Assembly: GCF_009017415.1 (NCBI RefSeq)
Contig: NC_092406.1
Coordinates: 3,472,001-3,536,000, forward strand
Reading direction: 5' to 3'
Source of the DNA: Aspergillus flavus
Taxonomy: Eukaryota; Ascomycota; Eurotiomycetes; Eurotiales; Aspergillaceae
DNA length: 64,000 nt
The notes beneath the pieces are model-generated. The model had not been told where the DNA came from, did no database searches, and saw only the letters and a list, made by a program, of their open reading frames with translations. Both the position numbers and the translations under genes were made by a program. Below, piece by piece: positions 22,435 through 34,309 of the stretch (position 1 is the stretch's first letter; every line of letters begins with the position of its first letter).

Positions 22435-25400
22435 ATGTTTACGTTCACACCTTTGCTTGGCGCACAGTCGTCCTCCTCGAAGGCTTCTCAGTCAATTTTA
22501 GAGCTGGATGGTGGAATTAAGATCCTTGTGGACGTCGGTTGGGACGATACCTTTGATCCTCTGGATTTGCAGGAACTAGAAAAGTAAGCTCCGTGATATG
22601 ATGACAAGACAGCTAGCTAGCTTGTCTGCCTTCTCAATAATCCTTAGTCTAATTTATTCGTGCTAGACATGTTCCCACTCTTTCCTTAATCCTTCTGACC
22701 CACGCTACCCCTGCGCATATTGGTGCCTTCGCGCATTGCTGCAAGACCTTCCCTCTTTTTACTCAGATTCCCGTTTACGCCACGAGCCCCGTTATTGCGC
22801 TTGGTCGTACACTACTACAGGATCTATACGCCTCCTCGCCGCTAGCTGCAACATTCCTACCGAAAGCCTCGATCTCGGAGCCGGGCGCATCAACTTCTGC
22901 AGCATCCGCCGCAGCATCCGCCGCAGCATCCGCACCAGAAGGCGAAGGAGGCGCAGATGCTAGTCATTCCGGACGAATCCTCCTTCAACCTCCTACCGCA
23001 GAGGAAATTGCCAGATACTTCTCCCTGATCCACCCCTTGAAGTACTCGCAACCACACCAACCACTTCCTTCCCCCTTTTCCCCTCCACTGAACGGCCTTA
23101 CGCTCACGGCTTACAATGCTGGACACACGGTGGGAGGAACAATATGGCATATACAACATGGCATGGAATCAATCGTTTACGCTGTCGACTGGAACCAAGC
23201 ACGAGAGAGTGTAATGGCAGGTGCTGCATGGTTCGGCGGGTCAGGCGCCAGTGGAACGGAGGTCATAGAGCAATTGCGCAAACCCACCGCGCTGGTTTGC
23301 AGTACAAGAGGAGGTGACAAATTTGCCCTTCCAGGAGGACGAAAAAAACGGGATGACTTGCTATTGGATATGATTCGAAGCACTCTCGCCAAAGGAGGCA
23401 CTGTTCTGATTCCTACTGATACTAGCGCTCGAGTCTTGGAGCTGGCATATGCGCTGGAGCATGCGTGGCGGGACGCTGCTGGAACAGGACAAGAGGATAA
23501 TGTACTAAAGGAGGCTGGATTATACCTCGCAGGTAGGAAGGCTAATACGACGATGAGATTAGCTAGGAGTATGCTAGAGTGGATGGACGAGAATATTGTG
23601 CGAGAGTTCGAGGCCGCGGAAGGTGTAGATGCGGCAACGGGCCAGTCTCGAGCTAACCCTGGTGGTCAACGTTCTGGTCAAAACCAAGGCAAAGAAGAGA
23701 AGGGCACCGGTCCTTTTACTTTTAAACACCTGAAGATCGTTGAGAGGAAGAAGAAGTTGGAGAAAATCTTGAATTACCAGGCACCCAAGGTCATTTTGGC
23801 TTCCGATACGTCACTGGATTGGGGTTTCGCAAAGGAATCTCTGCGCCTGGTAGCGGGGGGGCCGAACAACCTTCTCCTACTCACGGAGTCTTTCCATAAG
23901 GAGAGGCTTGCCGACAACCAGGAAGATCCGTATCGGAAAACTCTAGGCAATATGATCTGGGAATGGTATGAAGAAAGGAAAGATGGTGTCGCACTGGAAA
24001 AATCTTCCGACGGTGAGATGATAGAACAGGTTCATAGCGGTGGTCGAGAACTCTCCTGGTCAGACGTGCATCGTGCGCCTCTAGATCCTGGTGATCAGTT
24101 GCTCTATCAACAATATCTCGCCACGAAGAGACAACTACAGGATACTTCCCAAGCAAGGGGGCAGGAAAACTTAGATAACGCAGCGGATGCGCTTGATGAC
24201 CGATCTAGTTCCACATCCGAAGACTCTGAGACAGAACAGCAGGGACGGGTCCTAAACTTCTCAACTTCACTAGCTCATTCCAATCGCAACAAGCTCGGTC
24301 TCAGCGATGAAGATCTTGGTGTTAATATCCTTCTCCGGCGGAAGAACGTGTTCGACTGGGATGTCCGGGGCAAGAAGGGCCGTGAACGAATGTTCCCATA
24401 TGTGGCACCAAGAAAGAAGGGAGACGAATATGGAGAATTCATCCGACCTGAGGAATACTTACGAGCAGAAGAGCGTGAAGAGATCGACATGCAACAGCGC
24501 AGATCTGACTCTCAAACCAAGCTCGGTCAGAAACGACGATGGGATGAAACAGGACCGGCCGGGCGTCGGTTGTCCAGCAGCGGAGCCAAACGCCAACAGT
24601 TCCCTGGAAAGAAGGATGCCAGCACAGCAGACGATATGAGTTTGACAGAGGATGGAGAAGGTGCTGATGCTGCTTTGGAGTCAGAAGACGAAGCGGACAG
24701 TCAGACGTTCGAGGGGCCCGCGAAAGCGGTCTATCAGAAGGCCAGTCTCACTATTAATGCTCGCATCGCTTTCGTGGACTTTACGGGATTGCACGATAAG
24801 CGGAGCTTGGAGATGCTGATTCCGCTCATTCAACCACGCAAACTGATTCTAGTGGGCGGGATGAAGGAAGAGACCACAGCCCTAGCAACAGAGTGCAAGA
24901 AGCTCCTCGCGGCCAAGGCTGGAGTTGATGTCTCCGCCGCGGACTCTGCTGTGATTTACACCCCAGTTATTGGGGAAGTTATTGATGCTAGCGTTGATAC
25001 GAACGCCTGGATGGTCAAGTTGAGCAACAGTCTCGTCCGGCGCCTGAAATGGCAGCATGTCCGTAGTCTCGGCGTGGTTACATTGACTGCGCAGTTGAGG
25101 GGTCCTGAATTGAATCCGCCAGAGGACGCAGCGGACTCCCCAAGTAAAAAGCAAAAACTATTGCAGGAAGAGACCAGCTCGCCAGCTACGGCACCTACCG
25201 TCGACGGCACGAAACCCACCGCAGACAAGTCTGATGTTTACCCAGTGCTTGATATACTTCCCGCCAACATGGCAGCAGGAACGAGATCTATGACTCGCCC
25301 TCTCCACGTGGGTGATCTACGACTAGCAGATCTCCGCAAGATCATGCAGGGGGCCGGCCACACGGCCGAGTTCCGTGGTGAAGGAACGCTTCTCATTGAC

Positions 25401-25550
25401 CGGATGGTCGCGGTCCGCAAATCAGGAACAGGGAAGATCGAGATTGAAGCTACGGCTCAATCAGCTGCTGCTGTAGGACGTGGGGCGGGAAGCTTCCTTG
25501 ACGTGAAGAGGAAGATTTACGAGGGGCTTGCTGTTGTTGCGGGTAATTGA
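22435..25550 (+). CDS. cft2: CFT2/CPSF100, cleavage and polyadenylation factor subunit
   Basis: Exons 22435-22583 and 22667-25550 (83-nt intron) encode 1010 aa. CFT2 is the catalytically inactive metallo-beta-lactamase/beta-CASP partner of Ysh1/CPSF73 in the pre-mRNA 3'-end cleavage complex. The start MFTFTPLLGAQ and GGIKILVDVGWDD match the family. The position of the zinc motif reads LTHATPAHIGA, lacking the full HxHxDH set, as expected for CPSF100. Then come YNAGHTVGGTIWHI, the beta-CASP region (VLIPTDTSARVLELAYALE), acidic inserts, and RPLHVGDLRLADLRKIMQ near the end. An Ala/Ser-rich insert at about residue 130 is coded by a 12-bp triplication. Length is normal for filamentous fungi. Confidence 0.93.
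22899..22934 (+). repeat. Three tandem copies of a 12-bp unit inside CFT2
   Basis: The unit GCAGCATCCGCC occurs three times in a row (last copy ends in A) and encodes an Ala/Ser-rich insert between conserved blocks of the beta-lactamase domain. A likely length-variable site between strains. Confidence 0.75.
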
Positions 25551-25704
25551 CTGTAAACTAAACATTATACCTATATCTACTACAATTTGAGGCAATTGGA
25601 GACCCCGAAAATCGACATTGTCCGACGTAGCAAGTATAGAGAATCATACTTCCATTCCACTGCTAAAAGTAAATGTGAATATCACCTCGTTTAAACCTCT
25701 CTAA

Positions 25705-27719
25705 TTACTGAATGGACGTAGAATAAGCAACATCCACCGCCCCATAACCACTACCCAGATCCTCAGTAGATACCTCCTGGATATGATCGTCCGTTCGAGG
25801 ACCCTGATATATCCTAGTAACCAAGGGCACATACGTCAGTCACCTATCCCTACCCATAACCAAAATGAGAGACAAAAGAAAATTTCACTTACCCCCGTGC
25901 AGCAACCCACCACCAGACCAAAGCAAAAGCAGCAATGAATGCACCGACACATATACCATAATTCCTAGTAACCAAGTCAATCACTACTCACATCATGATT
26001 CACCTGTCGCTGCTAAACACATCACCGGCAGCAGACAGAAGATGCAACTTACATATTAGTAACAGTGATAGGCACACGAGGCGGGAAAAACAACACCGCA
26101 CTGATAAACAGCACCCAGATCACAGACACCCAGTTGATATACGGACCCCATGTTCCCAACGTGAAGGGCCCCTCGATGAACTTGACTCTGTTCCTGTAGA
26201 ACCTGTGCGCCAAGATCACGGATACATAGGATATATCAAGTGCTGGGGCAGTGATGCTGAAGATCGCAGTGGCGGTTTCGGTCGAGCCGATGGCAATGCA
26301 GTTTAGGCAGATGCTGAAGAAGACGACGAACCAGACGGCGTTGACCGGTGTGTGGGTGTATTTATTTACTTTGGAGAGGGTTCTGGTTGTTCATGTATTA
26401 GGAGCCTTATTTTCTCGGTTTCAGCTTCTTCAGGGGATAACGTACGAGGAAAATGGAAGCGCTTCGTCACGAGCGAAGGCATAGGCCATCCTTGTGTCTG
26501 CCAGCATGGCTGAGCAGCCTGTGAAGAACTGGACTAGGATTGCGAATCCCCACATTATTGTGCCTCCTCTTTTTCCTCCTGCGTTGAGGAAGATCTGTGC
26601 TGCGGGAAGCCCGATGGGGCTGTTGAGGATGCCTTCGAAGTCACTTAGACAGAAGCACATTGAGACGGTGAGAATCCAGCCTAGTGCGCCGGAGACGAGG
26701 ACTGCGGTTTGGATGGCCATAGGTCCTAGCGTGGCGGCGTCGTGGGTTTCTTCGGACATGCTTGGTCTTGGTCAGTGGTTTGATTCTTTATCAAGGGAAC
26801 CGGCTTAGAAACGCACTGGGTAGTTCCGTCATAGTCTGTCATTGTCCAGGCCACAGAGATGAACCCGAGCAAGAAAGAGAAGAATTTCGAGCCCCATCCT
26901 GAACCGTCGGTGAAGTGCGTGAAGACCCAGCTGGCTGGTTGTTTGTCGGGAGTGTAGGCTAGGAGCACAATACAGATGATAATCGTTGCGGAAACTGTAA
27001 TTGTCAGAGCTAACTTAATAACTATGCGGAGCATCGTGCATACTGTTGATGGGAGCAAACCAATATACTATCCGATGTAAGGTTTTGGTTGTTAAAGAGC
27101 ATATGGCCCCCAATATACATAAGAGAAGTATAGACAAGAGAACCGTTTCCAAGGCAGTCCTGTACAAATTAGCCCGAGACAAGGAGCAGGGAAGATCAGA
27201 GCATACGGTGAATATGAGTATCTTCCATCAACCAGCTCCGAGTTCATGCTGACACAGGCGAGCAGCATCTGACTGACTGTGTACACAACACTGGACACAC
27301 CAGCAGTTTGGCCGAGAAGGTTGCACCAGCCCTGTACCCACGAAAAAATAGGCACTTGTTCTTCAGGGACAACGTGCTTAGTGACAAAGTACATTCCTCC
27401 GGCTGTGGGATACGCAGAAACTAACTCTGCCACCGAGCTGCCGATGCACATCGCCATACATGAGCCAAAGAACCAGCACCATACGGCTGTAGCTGGGCCA
27501 CCGGCAGCCAGGGGAGAACCGAAGGTTGCGGGGACTGAGCCTAGGATACCTAGGATGGAGATGGCGTAAGAGACTGTGGACCATTTGGAAAATTCACGCC
27601 GCAATTCCTGAAGAACTAGGGATTAAGATTTTTACTGGTTAATGTCTGGGTTGAATTCGTACCTGTTTGTAACCAATTCGAGCTAGGAGAAGCTCATCGT
27701 CGTCGCGAATGCTCGCCAT
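25705..27719 (-). CDS. Amino-acid/GABA-type permease of the APC superfamily, eight exons
   Basis: Exons 27663-27719, 27207-27607, 27044-27159, 26817-26994, 26446-26760, 26053-26382, 25893-25964 and 25705-25813 join in frame to 525 aa. It should be a plasma-membrane (or vacuolar) proton-coupled transporter with 12 helices. Family marks: ARIGYKQELRREFSKWST at the start, the TM1 loop GSVPATFGSPLAAGGP, ELVSAYPTAGGMYFVTKHV, DYDGTTHMSEETHDAA, ADTRMAYAFARDEALPFS, and KVNKYTHTPVNAVW. The closest named group is the fungal GABA/choline/amino-acid permeases; the substrate cannot be read from sequence. Introns are 47-88 nt. It is divergent from SEC24 and convergent with CFT2 (154 bp). Confidence 0.9.
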
Positions 27720-28535
27720 TGTACGAGGCACTGACGAAAGATATAGTGCGTATGCCCTTTTGCCTCTTTTTCAATTGATACTGACACGATAGCCTAGTAA
27801 AATAATAAGTAGGATATAGCATGTATCGCTGAGAGTTAACAGCACTTTATGCTCAAGTTTAATATAACGCGTGTCAATGGACGAAGACGTGAATGCATTA
27901 CAGCTGTGTCACAGTTAGGAAGAGACGGTGAGAAAAGCCCCGCTGATCTTAAAACAGTACCGACATAGTCTGATATGTAACGGCAAGCTCGCAAGGAATT
28001 GCAGGTCACAAGTAGCACAGTCCAAAATAACTGCGTCTAACAGAGAAAATAAAAACACCGGGGCCAGCAAGATGAATTGTTCAACTTATATTGAAAGAAA
28101 TTAAGAGTATGATGAGGCCAGGGGCTTATCGTGACATTGTGCAATAGTATTGATAAGCCCAGCAAAGGAGGTAGACCATTCGGGATGACTACCCTCGGAA
28201 ATTAATTGAACGAATCACTCGATCCAAGATATCCATTGAATTCACCTTTTCATCTCTAGACTCACCAATCTCCTATTCTTTTGGGTTGTGATTAGATTGA
28301 TTAGGGTGTAGCATGCCCCGTGCCAGCTTCGGAACAACATATGTCCGTCGGCTTCAGATTAGGTGGTCAGTTGCTTGATTGGGTTAACGGATTTGTTTGG
28401 ATATACTCCGTACTTGTCGCCCTTTTCGCCGAAACTCCCTTTAGTGATGGTCCGGTGCTGATCGGTGTGGGCTGTAAAAGACCTACCTTCCTCATTTCTC
28501 CTTCCCTGAGTCTGTTCACAAAATAATGAAGCACT
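27720..28535. promoter_or_regulatory. Divergent promoter region between permease and SEC24
   Basis: 816 bp between two ATGs on opposite strands. It contains one copy of the recurrent word TACTCCGTA (28404-28412). No gene recognised in it. Confidence 0.55.
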
Positions 28536-31500
28536 ATGGCAGACCAATCAATGTATAACACTCTCGGTCAGGGAACCTCTCCCGCTGAAGACCCCTCGAA
28601 TCCGAATCGAATGGCTCACCAAGTTCCTCCACAATCACAACCTGCTGCCGGATTTCCTCCCGGTCCTTACCCTCCTCAGCCTGGAGCTTACTACGGGAAC
28701 CCTCCCCCAAACCAATATGGGGCACCTGCTGCAGCACCACCAACACAGCAGCTGCAATCTCCACCTCCGCGGGGCCTGGCACCTAGTCCTCAACTTGCCT
28801 ACGGTACCGAGACACAGACACATATGGGAGCACCCGCAGACCCAATGGCAGGATTAGCTTCGCAAATGAGCGGCTTGGGAATAATGGGGGATAGCGGCGC
28901 CCGTCCAGGAAAGAAGAAGCACCGACATGCGCACCATGAAATTGGGGGAGCTACTGCTTCGGCGCCTCAGCAGTTTGCCGGAATGCCACAGGCAGGCATG
29001 CAGCCTTCATCCCAGTTCCTGAATACTGGGTTGAATCAGGCACCACGTCCGATTTCACCCGCCGCTGGTGTTCCGCCAGCGGGGATTGTCCCTCAGCCAG
29101 GTGTTCCAGCCCCAGGCTCAGGCTCAGTCCCTACCCAGGGCAAGATAGATCCGGAGCAGATTCCAAGCATCCCCCAGTCTCGCGACATACCGACAATGTA
29201 CTACTTCGACCATATTTATCCGACGATGGAACGACACCTGCCCCCTCCGGCAGCTGTGCCCTTCGTGGCCCACGACCAAGGAAACTCATCCCCTAAGCAT
29301 GCCCGCCTGACATTGAACAACATCCCCACCACCTCCGACTTTCTCTCTTCCACCGCTCTGCCCCTAGGAATGGTTCTACAACCCCTGGCTCGCCTCGACC
29401 CAGGCGAGCCCGAGGTACCAGTGCTCGATTTTGGCGAAATGGGTCCTCCGCGATGCCGCAGGTGCAGGGCGTACATCAATCCCTTTATGACGTTTAGGTC
29501 CGGAGGAAATAAGTTTGTCTGTAACATGTGCACCTTCCCCAATGATGTAGCACCAGAATACTTTGCCCCACTTGATATGTCCGGGGCGCGTGTCGACCGT
29601 CTGCAACGCCCGGAGTTGATGATTGGTACAGTCGAGTTCATGGTCCCGAAGGAGTACTGGAACAAGGAGCCTGTCGGTCTCCAGCGGCTCTTCTTGATTG
29701 ACGTCAGTCAAGAATCGGTGAACCGAGGTTTCCTAAAGGGGGTGTGCAAAGGAATCACAGAAGCTTTATACGGCGCTCCAGATGCTTCCGAAGAGGATGC
29801 AGCAGCGCGACGAGTGCCTGAGGGCTCGAAGATTGGTATTGTCACCTACGATAGAGAAGTGCACTTCTACAATCTCAGCGTGAGTCCTCATGTGTCTGAA
29901 GTTCCCGCGATAATACTTACAATGCCTAGGCCCAACTTGATCAAGCACAGATGATGGTGATGACGGATTTGGAGGAACCATTCGTTCCTTTAAGCGAGGG
30001 GCTGTTTGTAGATCCCTACGAATCAAAGTATGCAAAGAATCCCTGCACGGTTCGACAAATACATATCTAACATCTATCCATAGGGATATCATTACTTCTC
30101 TGCTACATCGAATCCCCAAGATATTCTCACACATAAAGAAACCTGAGCCAGCTCTACTCCCAGCTCTCAATGCAGCAATGTCTGCTCTGCAAGCTACCGG
30201 TGGAAAGATTTTCGCGTCTATATGCAGCTTACCTACTTGGGGCCCCGGCGCCTTGCATATGAGGGACGACCCTAAAGTGCATGGCACGGATGCGGAACGG
30301 AAACTATTCACCACAGACAACCAGGCATGGAGAACAACCGCTGGAAAGATGGCCGAACATGGCATCGGTGTTGACATGTTCGTGGCGGCACCTGGCGGGA
30401 CGTATGTTGATGTAGCTACGATAGGTAGGTCTTCCGCATTTTTATCTGCCGCTGAGTCTATGGATGTTAATGCTTTCTAGGCCATGTTGCCGAAGTATCG
30501 GGCGGGGAGACATTCTTCTACCCCAATTTCCACGCTCCGCGAGACATACTGAAGCTTTCGCAGGAGTTCGCACATGCAGTTACTCGCGAGACAGGCTATC
30601 AGGCAATGATGAAGGTCCGTTGTTCCAACGGTCTCCAGGTATCGGCATATCATGGCAACTTTATACAACATGCGCTCGGGGCCGACCTGGAGATCGGATC
30701 AATTGATGCCGACAAGGCGATTGGTGTCATGTTCAGTTATGATGGCAAGCTTGACCCCAAACTGGATGCACACTTTCAAGCCGCCTTGCTGTATACTACG
30801 GCCGAAGGGCAGCGACGGGTGCGCTGTATCAACGTGGTGGCAGCAGTCAATGAAGGAGGCTTGGAAACGATGAAATTCATAGACCAGGATTGTGTTGTGA
30901 GCATTATGGCTAAAGAGGGTAAGTTAGCGACCTAGCGGTGATGGTCGGAGCAGACGTGCTGACACATTAAACCGCAGCGGCTGCCAAAACCGTGGACAAA
31001 TCGCTCAAGGACATTCGGGCCAGCATTACAGAGAAGACCGTGGACATCTTCAGCGGCTACCGCAAGGTCTTCTCTGGGTCACACCCACCGGGGCAACTTG
31101 TACTCCCGGAGAACCTCAAAGAGTTTTCCATGTATATGCTGGCCTTGATCAAATCACGAGCATTCAAGGGTAGGGAGGGTTACATCCGGATTGCACATGA
31201 AAGTGGCTAACCTGAATACACAGGCGGCCAAGAAGCATCGGACCGACGGATTCACGACATGCGGATGCTACGCTCGATTGGGGCCACCGAACTAGCCCTG
31301 TACCTGTATCCCCGGGTCATTCCGATCCACAACATGCAACCCGAAGATGGCTTCCCCAATGAGCAAGGCCAACTGCAGGTCCCACCGTCCCTTCGAGCCA
31401 GCTTCTCGAAGATTGAGGAGGGTGGGGCGTATCTCGTGGACAATGGCCAGATCTGTCTGTTGTGGCTCCATTCTCGGGTATCACCCAACCTGCTGGAGGA

Positions 31501-31858
31501 TCTCTTTGGACCCGGGCAGTCGTCGCTTCAGGGACTCAACCCCCAGACGTCGTCGCTCCCAGTGTTGGAGACCCATTTGAATGCGCAGGTGCGCAATCTA
31601 CTGCAGTACTTCTCGACCATGCGAGGGTCCAAGTCGGTTGCGATCCAGTTAGCTCGGCAAGGATTGGATGGGGCAGAGTATGAGTTCGCACGGTTACTGG
31701 TGGAGGACCGCAACAATGAAGCGCAGAGCTACGTGGATTGGCTGGTACACATTCATCGGCAAATCAACTTGGAGCTGGCGGGTCATCGCAAGCGCGAGGA
31801 TACATCTGCCGAGGGTTCGTTGACCAGTCTCGCCGGTCTCCGCGCTCCGTACTGGTGA
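28536..31858 (+). CDS. sec24: SEC24, cargo-binding subunit of the COPII coat
   Basis: Exons 28536-29879, 29930-30027, 30084-30424, 30481-30918, 30978-31169 and 31224-31858 encode 1015 aa (introns 50-59 nt). SEC24 forms the inner COPII coat with SEC23 at ER exit sites and selects cargo. The N-terminal ~210 aa are Pro/Gln/Gly-rich. Next come the region [18 protein letters not shown], the zinc finger with Cys 307, 310, 329 and 332 (CRRC...CNMC), the trunk ([27 protein letters not shown]), the beta-sandwich ([21 protein letters not shown]), the helical domain, and a gelsolin-like C-terminus ([19 protein letters not shown]). It is typical of the essential SEC24 rather than a paralogue. Confidence 0.95.
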
Positions 31859-33512
31859 TCACATAGACTACCCCCAATTTCATTGTTCCGTTGATCTTCT
31901 TTTACTCTGTATTTTGGTCGCTTTCAAGTGAGAGTTACGCGCTAGTATACCACAGAAGTTGATGTTCCTTGGACCGTATCTTCTTGGAGCGAGAGTTAAT
32001 TTTAAGGCTTTGTTTCAGCACGAGAACAGCAGAAAGGGCGCTGTAGCGAGGGCCCAAGGTTAACCCAGTGGACCAGCGACGAGAATCCCTGCCAAAGTCT
32101 AGAACGCTGAATCGAACTCCCAAGACAGAATAGACTACACACTAGTCAAGCGACAATGAGTCCATGGTGAGATCGTCGCGGAAACCTCGGGGACTAAAGG
32201 GAACGGTGTGGTGATAAAGGCAAGTCAAGCGCTTGGCAATGAGTGGATCAGCAACCGATTTTTGATGGTCTGTGTGTAATGCGTGGCAGCAATTCAAAAA
32301 AAAAAAAAGGACAGAGAATGACAAAAAAAATATCGATATGCACATGTTCTCGAGTACCATGACTTAATCATCCTTGGAAAGCTCGTCATCTTTTCCCTTT
32401 CGGCCAAAATCTCCGTCCTCGCCAAGGATGCCATGAGAGCCATGAAAATTTGCACATGGCGATGTCTTTCCCTACAGGCGGACCACCGGACAGAGAGAGA
32501 TTGAACCGTCAGTGAACCCCTCGTTTTCTCTCCACACTAGACCAATATTAGGTGAGGCGAACCATGGGAACCAGCTTAGAAATGTAAAGAATTCTCAAAG
32601 GAGTTCATTACTCATTCAGGAAGCCTTCTCGAAGACTGAAAGGCACCGGTCTTTGTTCGGAGGGGGCTCCGTGGTTGAAATCCTTTATTTGCCTTCGTCG
32701 GAACCAGGGTTAGGGCTGGCCGAGCGTATTGCCACTTCCTCTGATCGATCAGTAGATGGTGTTTCCACGGAGTATCTTGAAAGGGTTCTTATTTCCACGC
32801 ATCTTTCTCGCACAGCCACAATCCAGGGTTTCTCTATGGGGAAAAGAAGTGGGTACATCGAGTGGGACGCGCTGATTCTATCTGGATCCAGCTCAAGTCC
32901 GGATTCCAAAGAGTGGAAACGGAAGCATGGGAAGGAGAATGGAGCCGATGGCAAGTGCGCCCATTGTGGCTCTCCGCTACAGACTGTATGCATGTAATCG
33001 TAGTCAACTGCAGCGACGAACCCCTCGTAGGAAGTCGATCGGGTACGAATTATGACGGTGTGAGCTGTTGGACCGACAGAATCTAATCTCATTTTTAAAT
33101 GGACGAGTAAAGCATGTAGGACAGGACCTGTCAGCGCGACAGTTAGTGCAGCAAGTTGGCGGCAGTGGACGAGTCACAACGGTAGTTAGTATATCCCGTT
33201 GTACAATGCCGGAGTGTCATTTCACTTTCCACCAGATTCCCTCCACGTTTGGCCCAGGCACTTCCCCCGTGGCGTCCAAGTCAAACCATGTATCCAATGT
33301 CAGGTACAACCTTTTTCAACGTCATGCCAGCGAACCAGAGTTAGTCCCCTGAATGGACCCATTTTACAGTCTTGTTTGGGTACTTGCTGTGGGTCTTTCT
33401 TTTTTTTTTTTTTTTCTCTTTCTCTAGAGTTTTCTTCTCGTTCCAGACTTTATCGGTCTGTCAGGTACCGACAGTTGGAGATCATTGCCGGCATGATGCC
33501 TGCTCAAAAAGT
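31859..33512. other. Intergenic region, partly GC-rich
   Basis: About 1.65 kb between the SEC24 stop and the TATA box of the next gene. Opposed frames at 32512-32997 (+, begins GTG) and 32685-33092 (-) overlap and have no recognisable domain, so I treat them as chance. An A-run near 32297-32308 and a T-run near 33398-33415 are present. It should hold the upstream regulatory region of the BYS1-type gene. Confidence 0.45.
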
Positions 33513-33520
33513 TATATAAA
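33513..33520 (+). promoter_or_regulatory. TATA box of the BYS1/CalA-type gene
   Basis: TATATAAA lies 271 bp before the ATG. It is followed by a long C/T-rich leader (about 33540-33720) and an A-rich start context (CAAAATGATG), an arrangement typical of strongly expressed fungal genes. The transcription start would be about 30-60 bp further on, giving a leader of about 220-250 nt; this is inferred. Confidence 0.65.
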
Positions 33521-33790
33521 CCCTGACGATGTCCGTCCTAAATCGACTCTTTTCTTCTTCAACCATCCACATTCTCTTATACATTCTCTAGACAAGCTCT
33601 GTCTGTCCTTCCTTTCGAGATCGAATCTCGTCCTTCTTTTTTACCACCTACATCAAAAAAGTTACATCCTTGCGTCTGTAGAACAGACCCAGTCAATCTC
33701 TTGACTTCAAAAACTCAGAAAACTTTCACAACCAACACAATCTCATCACAGTCTTTTTCCTTCTTTTCCAAAAAGACCCCCACATTCAAA

Positions 33791-34309
33791 ATGATGTTCA
33801 CCAAGACTATCACTTTGGCCGCTCTTGCCAGCCTCGCTGCTGCTCTCCCCACTGCCAACCCTGTCAAGCGCAGCGGCGGTGTCAACATTGTCAACAACCT
33901 GGGTGAAACCGTTTACGCGTGGTCTGTTTCTGATAGAGTCAGTAACATGCATACCCTTTCTGCGAATGGTGGCAACTACCAGGAATCCTGGCAAACCAAC
34001 GACAACGGTGGTGGCATCTCCATCAAGTTGTCCAACACCCAGGAGCAGTCCAACGTGCTCCAGTTCGAGTACACTCAGTCCGGTGACACCATCTACTGGG
34101 ACATGAGCTGCATCGACCTCAGCGGGGACAACGTCTTCACCAAGTACGGTTTCTCCGTGACTCCCTCCAGCACCTCCGACAACTGTCCCTCTGTCAACTG
34201 TGCTGCCGGCGACACTGCCTGCGCCGAGGCTTACCTCAAGCCCAACGATGACCACGCTACTCACGGCTGCCCCATTGACACCTCCTTCAGTGTCAGCATT
34301 GGCGTCTAA
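33791..34309 (+). CDS. Secreted BYS1/CalA-CetA-type antigenic thaumatin-like protein
   Basis: A single-exon gene for 172 aa. Residues 1-19 ([19 protein letters not shown]) are a signal peptide, followed by a short propeptide ending in Lys-Arg at 26-27, a Kex2-type site just before [19 protein letters not shown]. The rest is the small beta-rich BYS1 domain found in Blastomyces BYS1 and in Aspergillus CalA/Cet[21 protein letters not shown], then five cysteines around [18 protein letters not shown] and HGCP. Family members are secreted or conidial-surface proteins, some linked to germination; the exact role here is not known. Strong promoter signs precede it. A second ATG directly follows the first. 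No intron is needed. Confidence 0.88.
   Translation: MMFTKTITLAALASLAAALPTANPVKRSGGVNIVNNLGETVYAWSVSDRVSNMHTLSANGGNYQESWQTNDNGGGISIKLSNTQEQSNVLQFEYTQSGDTIYWDMSCIDLSGDNVFTKYGFSVTPSSTSDNCPSVNCAAGDTACAEAYLKPNDDHATHGCPIDTSFSVSIGV

Noticed and set aside
1..32000. Biosynthetic gene cluster
   Set aside because: No backbone enzyme (PKS, NRPS, terpene synthase or DMATS) is present; the genes are housekeeping.
32080..32135. GAATCGAACTCC, resembling a minus-strand B-box
   Set aside because: No acceptor or D-arm can be built around it, and the spacing is wrong.
32512..33092. Two overlapping frames of 161 (+) and 135 (-) codons upstream of the BYS1-type gene
   Set aside because: The plus frame starts with GTG, neither has a recognisable motif, and they overlap antisense; likely chance in a GC-richer stretch.
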